Shown here in pieces: positions 6,359 to 7,755 of a stretch of DNA of 7,755 nucleotides. Within the stretch, counting starts at the first letter, position 1. Every line of letters begins with the position of its first letter. The notes below the pieces were generated by a model. That model worked only from the letters and a program-made list of their open reading frames with translations. It ran no database searches and was not told where the DNA came from. This DNA is from Bellilinea sp034411135. Its GTDB lineage: Bacteria > Chloroflexota > Anaerolineae > Anaerolineales > Anaerolineaceae. Location: contig DAOUMN010000043.1 of assembly GCA_034411135.1 (NCBI GenBank), positions 1 to 7,755 of the forward strand, written 5' to 3'. The position numbers and the translations under genes are program-made.

Positions 6359-6398
6359 AAAAAAACACCAGCGAGTTTGGGCTTGCTGGTGTTTTTTT
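6359..6398. terminator. Symmetrical (bidirectional) terminator after the S8 protease gene
   Basis: A 14-bp perfect stem pairs seven A plus CACCAGC (6359-6372) with GCTGGTG plus seven T (6385-6398) around a 12-base loop. Both strands read A-run, GC stem, T-run, so it should stop transcription both ways. It lies 19 bases past the protease stop codon on the minus strand and also guards against read-through from Sua5. Confidence 0.87.
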
Positions 6399-6417
6399 CT
6401 GTTAGCGGGTCAATCGA

Positions 6418-7755
6418 TCAGGGGCGATCGATTTCAAAGCGTGGTGAAGTCCAGGTTTCCCAGTGCGCCGGGTTGTTCGCATCCCCCAGGGCTTTGAGCA
6501 CCGAGAGCTTCAGGTAATATATGCCATCCGGCACTTCGAAAGTGCTTTGTCCGGCAAAGGTGACTCCATCCCACGTGAAGGCAAAAAAGCCACCCGAAGT
6601 GCTGTTGCGCGGGTAGTAGGAATCGTCATAGGCATAGAACCAGTATCGATCCGGTCCTTTGCTCATCACTTGGTAGACTTCTACCTTGAATTTGCGTGAC
6701 TGGTGATCTAGGTGTACAAGGAGATAAGGAATATCATCACCTTCCATCGAGAACCACCACATCGGATCATCGGTCAGTTTGTAGAAAGAACCATCAAAGA
6801 GCAATGCCAGCCATGGGAAGCCAAATTGGGTCGGCGTAAGTACCTGAATGGACTGGTAATCACCAATGAAGCCGGCATACGGCACCCGATAGGTCTGTCC
6901 ACCTTCCCCAACCGGACTCAGCACAATGTAACCGCCATATTGGCCCTTGTCAGGTGCTGCGGGCGCAGTTATGGTCACAGTGACCTTTGCCTTGGTCCGA
7001 GGTTTGATGGTTACGCTTCCCTGGCTGAAGGAAACCGAAGCAAAATTGGCATTGAAGGACGGCGAAAACGTGCTGCCATGCGTGCCGAGTGCAGGCACAT
7101 GCGAAAGCATGAAGCTCACTTCGGTATTGCCTTCATTGGCAATCGTCAGCGTCCGGACTGCCGGACCACTCTGGCTTTCACCCACTGCCAGTTTAGAGGG
7201 TTCCACCTTGACCGTGGAAAGGATCGCGCCAGGGACATCCAACATACCTGCACCCTGGCGATGAACATTGTCCAAAAAGCCAAGACCAGGATTGCCCCAC
7301 CAGACTGCCGGATCAGCCGAGTTTTGCAGCATGGTTCGCACCATACCCGCCGGTGTGTTCGGGCGAGCTTGCAGCAGCAGCGCCACCGCGCCAGCTACAT
7401 GCGGAGAAGCCATCGAAGTGCCGCTGAGGGTGGCGTAGCCGCCCAATTCCAGTGGATAGGTTGAAAAGATCAAACCACCTGGTGCGCCGATATCCGGTTT
7501 CAGGCTGAGATCCGGCGCCAGACCGTACGAGCTAAACGAAGAAATCAACCCGCCAGTCGGATTGGGGAAGGATCCAGATTGATCGGTCCAGGTAAGGTCA
7601 ACCGGACCAGCAGCCAACCGGGAGTCGATCAAAGCACCTTCCGTGTTGGAGATCGTCACCACCGGAATGGTAATTGCCGGTGTCCCGGCAACCGTTGCGC
7701 TAAATCGTCCAGCAACGTTGTTGTAAAGGACAACTCCAATGGCACCGGCTGTCTG
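6418..7755 (-). CDS. Subtilisin-like S8 serine protease with PA and Fn3-like domains (partial, N-terminus beyond right edge)
   Basis: C-terminal 445 residues of a secreted subtilase; the frame is open to the window edge, so the true start and the catalytic Asp and His lie outside. Visible order: the end of a PA (protease-associated) insert, with AGAIGVVLYNN and ITIPVVTISN (about 3-37); then FSSYGL and KPDIGAPGG of the catalytic domain; then GTSMASPHVAGAVALL with nucleophile Ser114 (codon 7416-7414). From about residue 160, VEPSKLAVGES, RTLTIANEGN, GQYGGYIVLSP and YRVPYAGFIGDY match the Fn3-like domain that follows the catalytic domain in lactocepin and C5a-peptidase relatives. The tail (about 320-445) is a beta-rich domain with FEVPDGIYYLKLS, resembling FlgD-like/Fn3 modules. 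No LPxTG signal, membrane helix or dockerin is seen at the C-terminus, so release or non-covalent surface retention is inferred. An apparent GTG start at 7662 lies inside the PA domain and is not the real start. Confidence 0.93.
   Translation of the reverse strand, partial: QTAGAIGVVLYNNVAGRFSATVAGTPAITIPVVTISNTEGALIDSRLAAGPVDLTWTDQSGSFPNPTGGLISSFSSYGLAPDLSLKPDIGAPGGLIFSTYPLELGGYATLSGTSMASPHVAGAVALLLQARPNTPAGMVRTMLQNSADPAVWWGNPGLGFLDNVHRQGAGMLDVPGAILSTVKVEPSKLAVGESQSGPAVRTLTIANEGNTEVSFMLSHVPALGTHGSTFSPSFNANFASVSFSQGSVTIKPRTKAKVTVTITAPAAPDKGQYGGYIVLSPVGEGGQTYRVPYAGFIGDYQSIQVLTPTQFGFPWLALLFDGSFYKLTDDPMWWFSMEGDDIPYLLVHLDHQSRKFKVEVYQVMSKGPDRYWFYAYDDSYYPRNSTSGGFFAFTWDGVTFAGQSTFEVPDGIYYLKLSVLKALGDANNPAHWETWTSPRFEIDRP

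Noticed and set aside
6712..7464. A 250-codon open frame on the plus strand
   Set aside because: It is antisense to the S8 protease catalytic and Fn3 regions; the protein is rich in Arg/His with no family signature.
7660..7662. GTG start for the S8 protease
   Set aside because: The frame stays open upstream to the window edge and the upstream residues continue the PA domain, so the gene is truncated by the window rather than starting here.
1..7755. CRISPR, defence system, transposon, prophage, tRNA or rRNA
   Set aside because: No regularly spaced repeats, transposase or phage motifs, terminal inverted repeats with target duplications, or RNA gene signatures were seen; gaps between genes are all short.

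Overview
The window reads as ordinary bacterial chromosome of moderate GC, with seven protein-coding genes (two cut by the window edges), no RNA genes, no mobile elements and no CRISPR array. The mix suggests an environmental Gram-positive-like or Chloroflexota (Anaerolineae-type) bacterium: a PUT/LAT-like permease, an E. coli PatA-like aminotransferase, a 6-TM potassium channel with a zinc-ribbon tail, a two-domain Sua5 and a large secreted subtilisin. That placement is inference from gene style only; no phylogenetic marker is present.

Left part (1-3616, minus strand): a three-gene catabolic cluster, transcribed in the order Lrp/AsnC regulator (3576-3082), putrescine aminotransferase patA (3029-1680), APC-superfamily permease (1476-1, running off the left edge). 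The permease carries the signature motifs of the PUT/LAT polyamine/amino-acid transporters, so the simplest reading is uptake of putrescine (or a related diamine or amino acid), transamination to 4-aminobutanal, and local control by the regulator. The regulator's start codon directly follows a near-consensus promoter overlapped by an 8-bp perfect inverted repeat, which looks like an autoregulatory operator and leaves almost no 5' leader. A hairpin lies between patA and the permease.

Middle (3647-6223): a voltage-gated K+ channel on the minus strand diverges from a plus-strand pair, an SNase-type nuclease with a lipoprotein signal and the tRNA t6A enzyme Sua5 (threonylcarbamoyl-AMP synthase). 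The pair overlaps by ATGA and ends at a strong hairpin terminator (6187-6223).

Right part (6224-7755): a convergent intergenic region with a second, symmetrical A-run/stem/T-run terminator (6359-6398), then the C-terminal half of a subtilisin-family (S8) protease on the minus strand, with PA-domain residues, the catalytic serine motif and an Fn3-like domain, entering from the right edge. No exotic multi-gene system is evident. The most interesting points are the regulator-PatA-PUT module with its compact operator, and the zinc-ribbon potassium channel.
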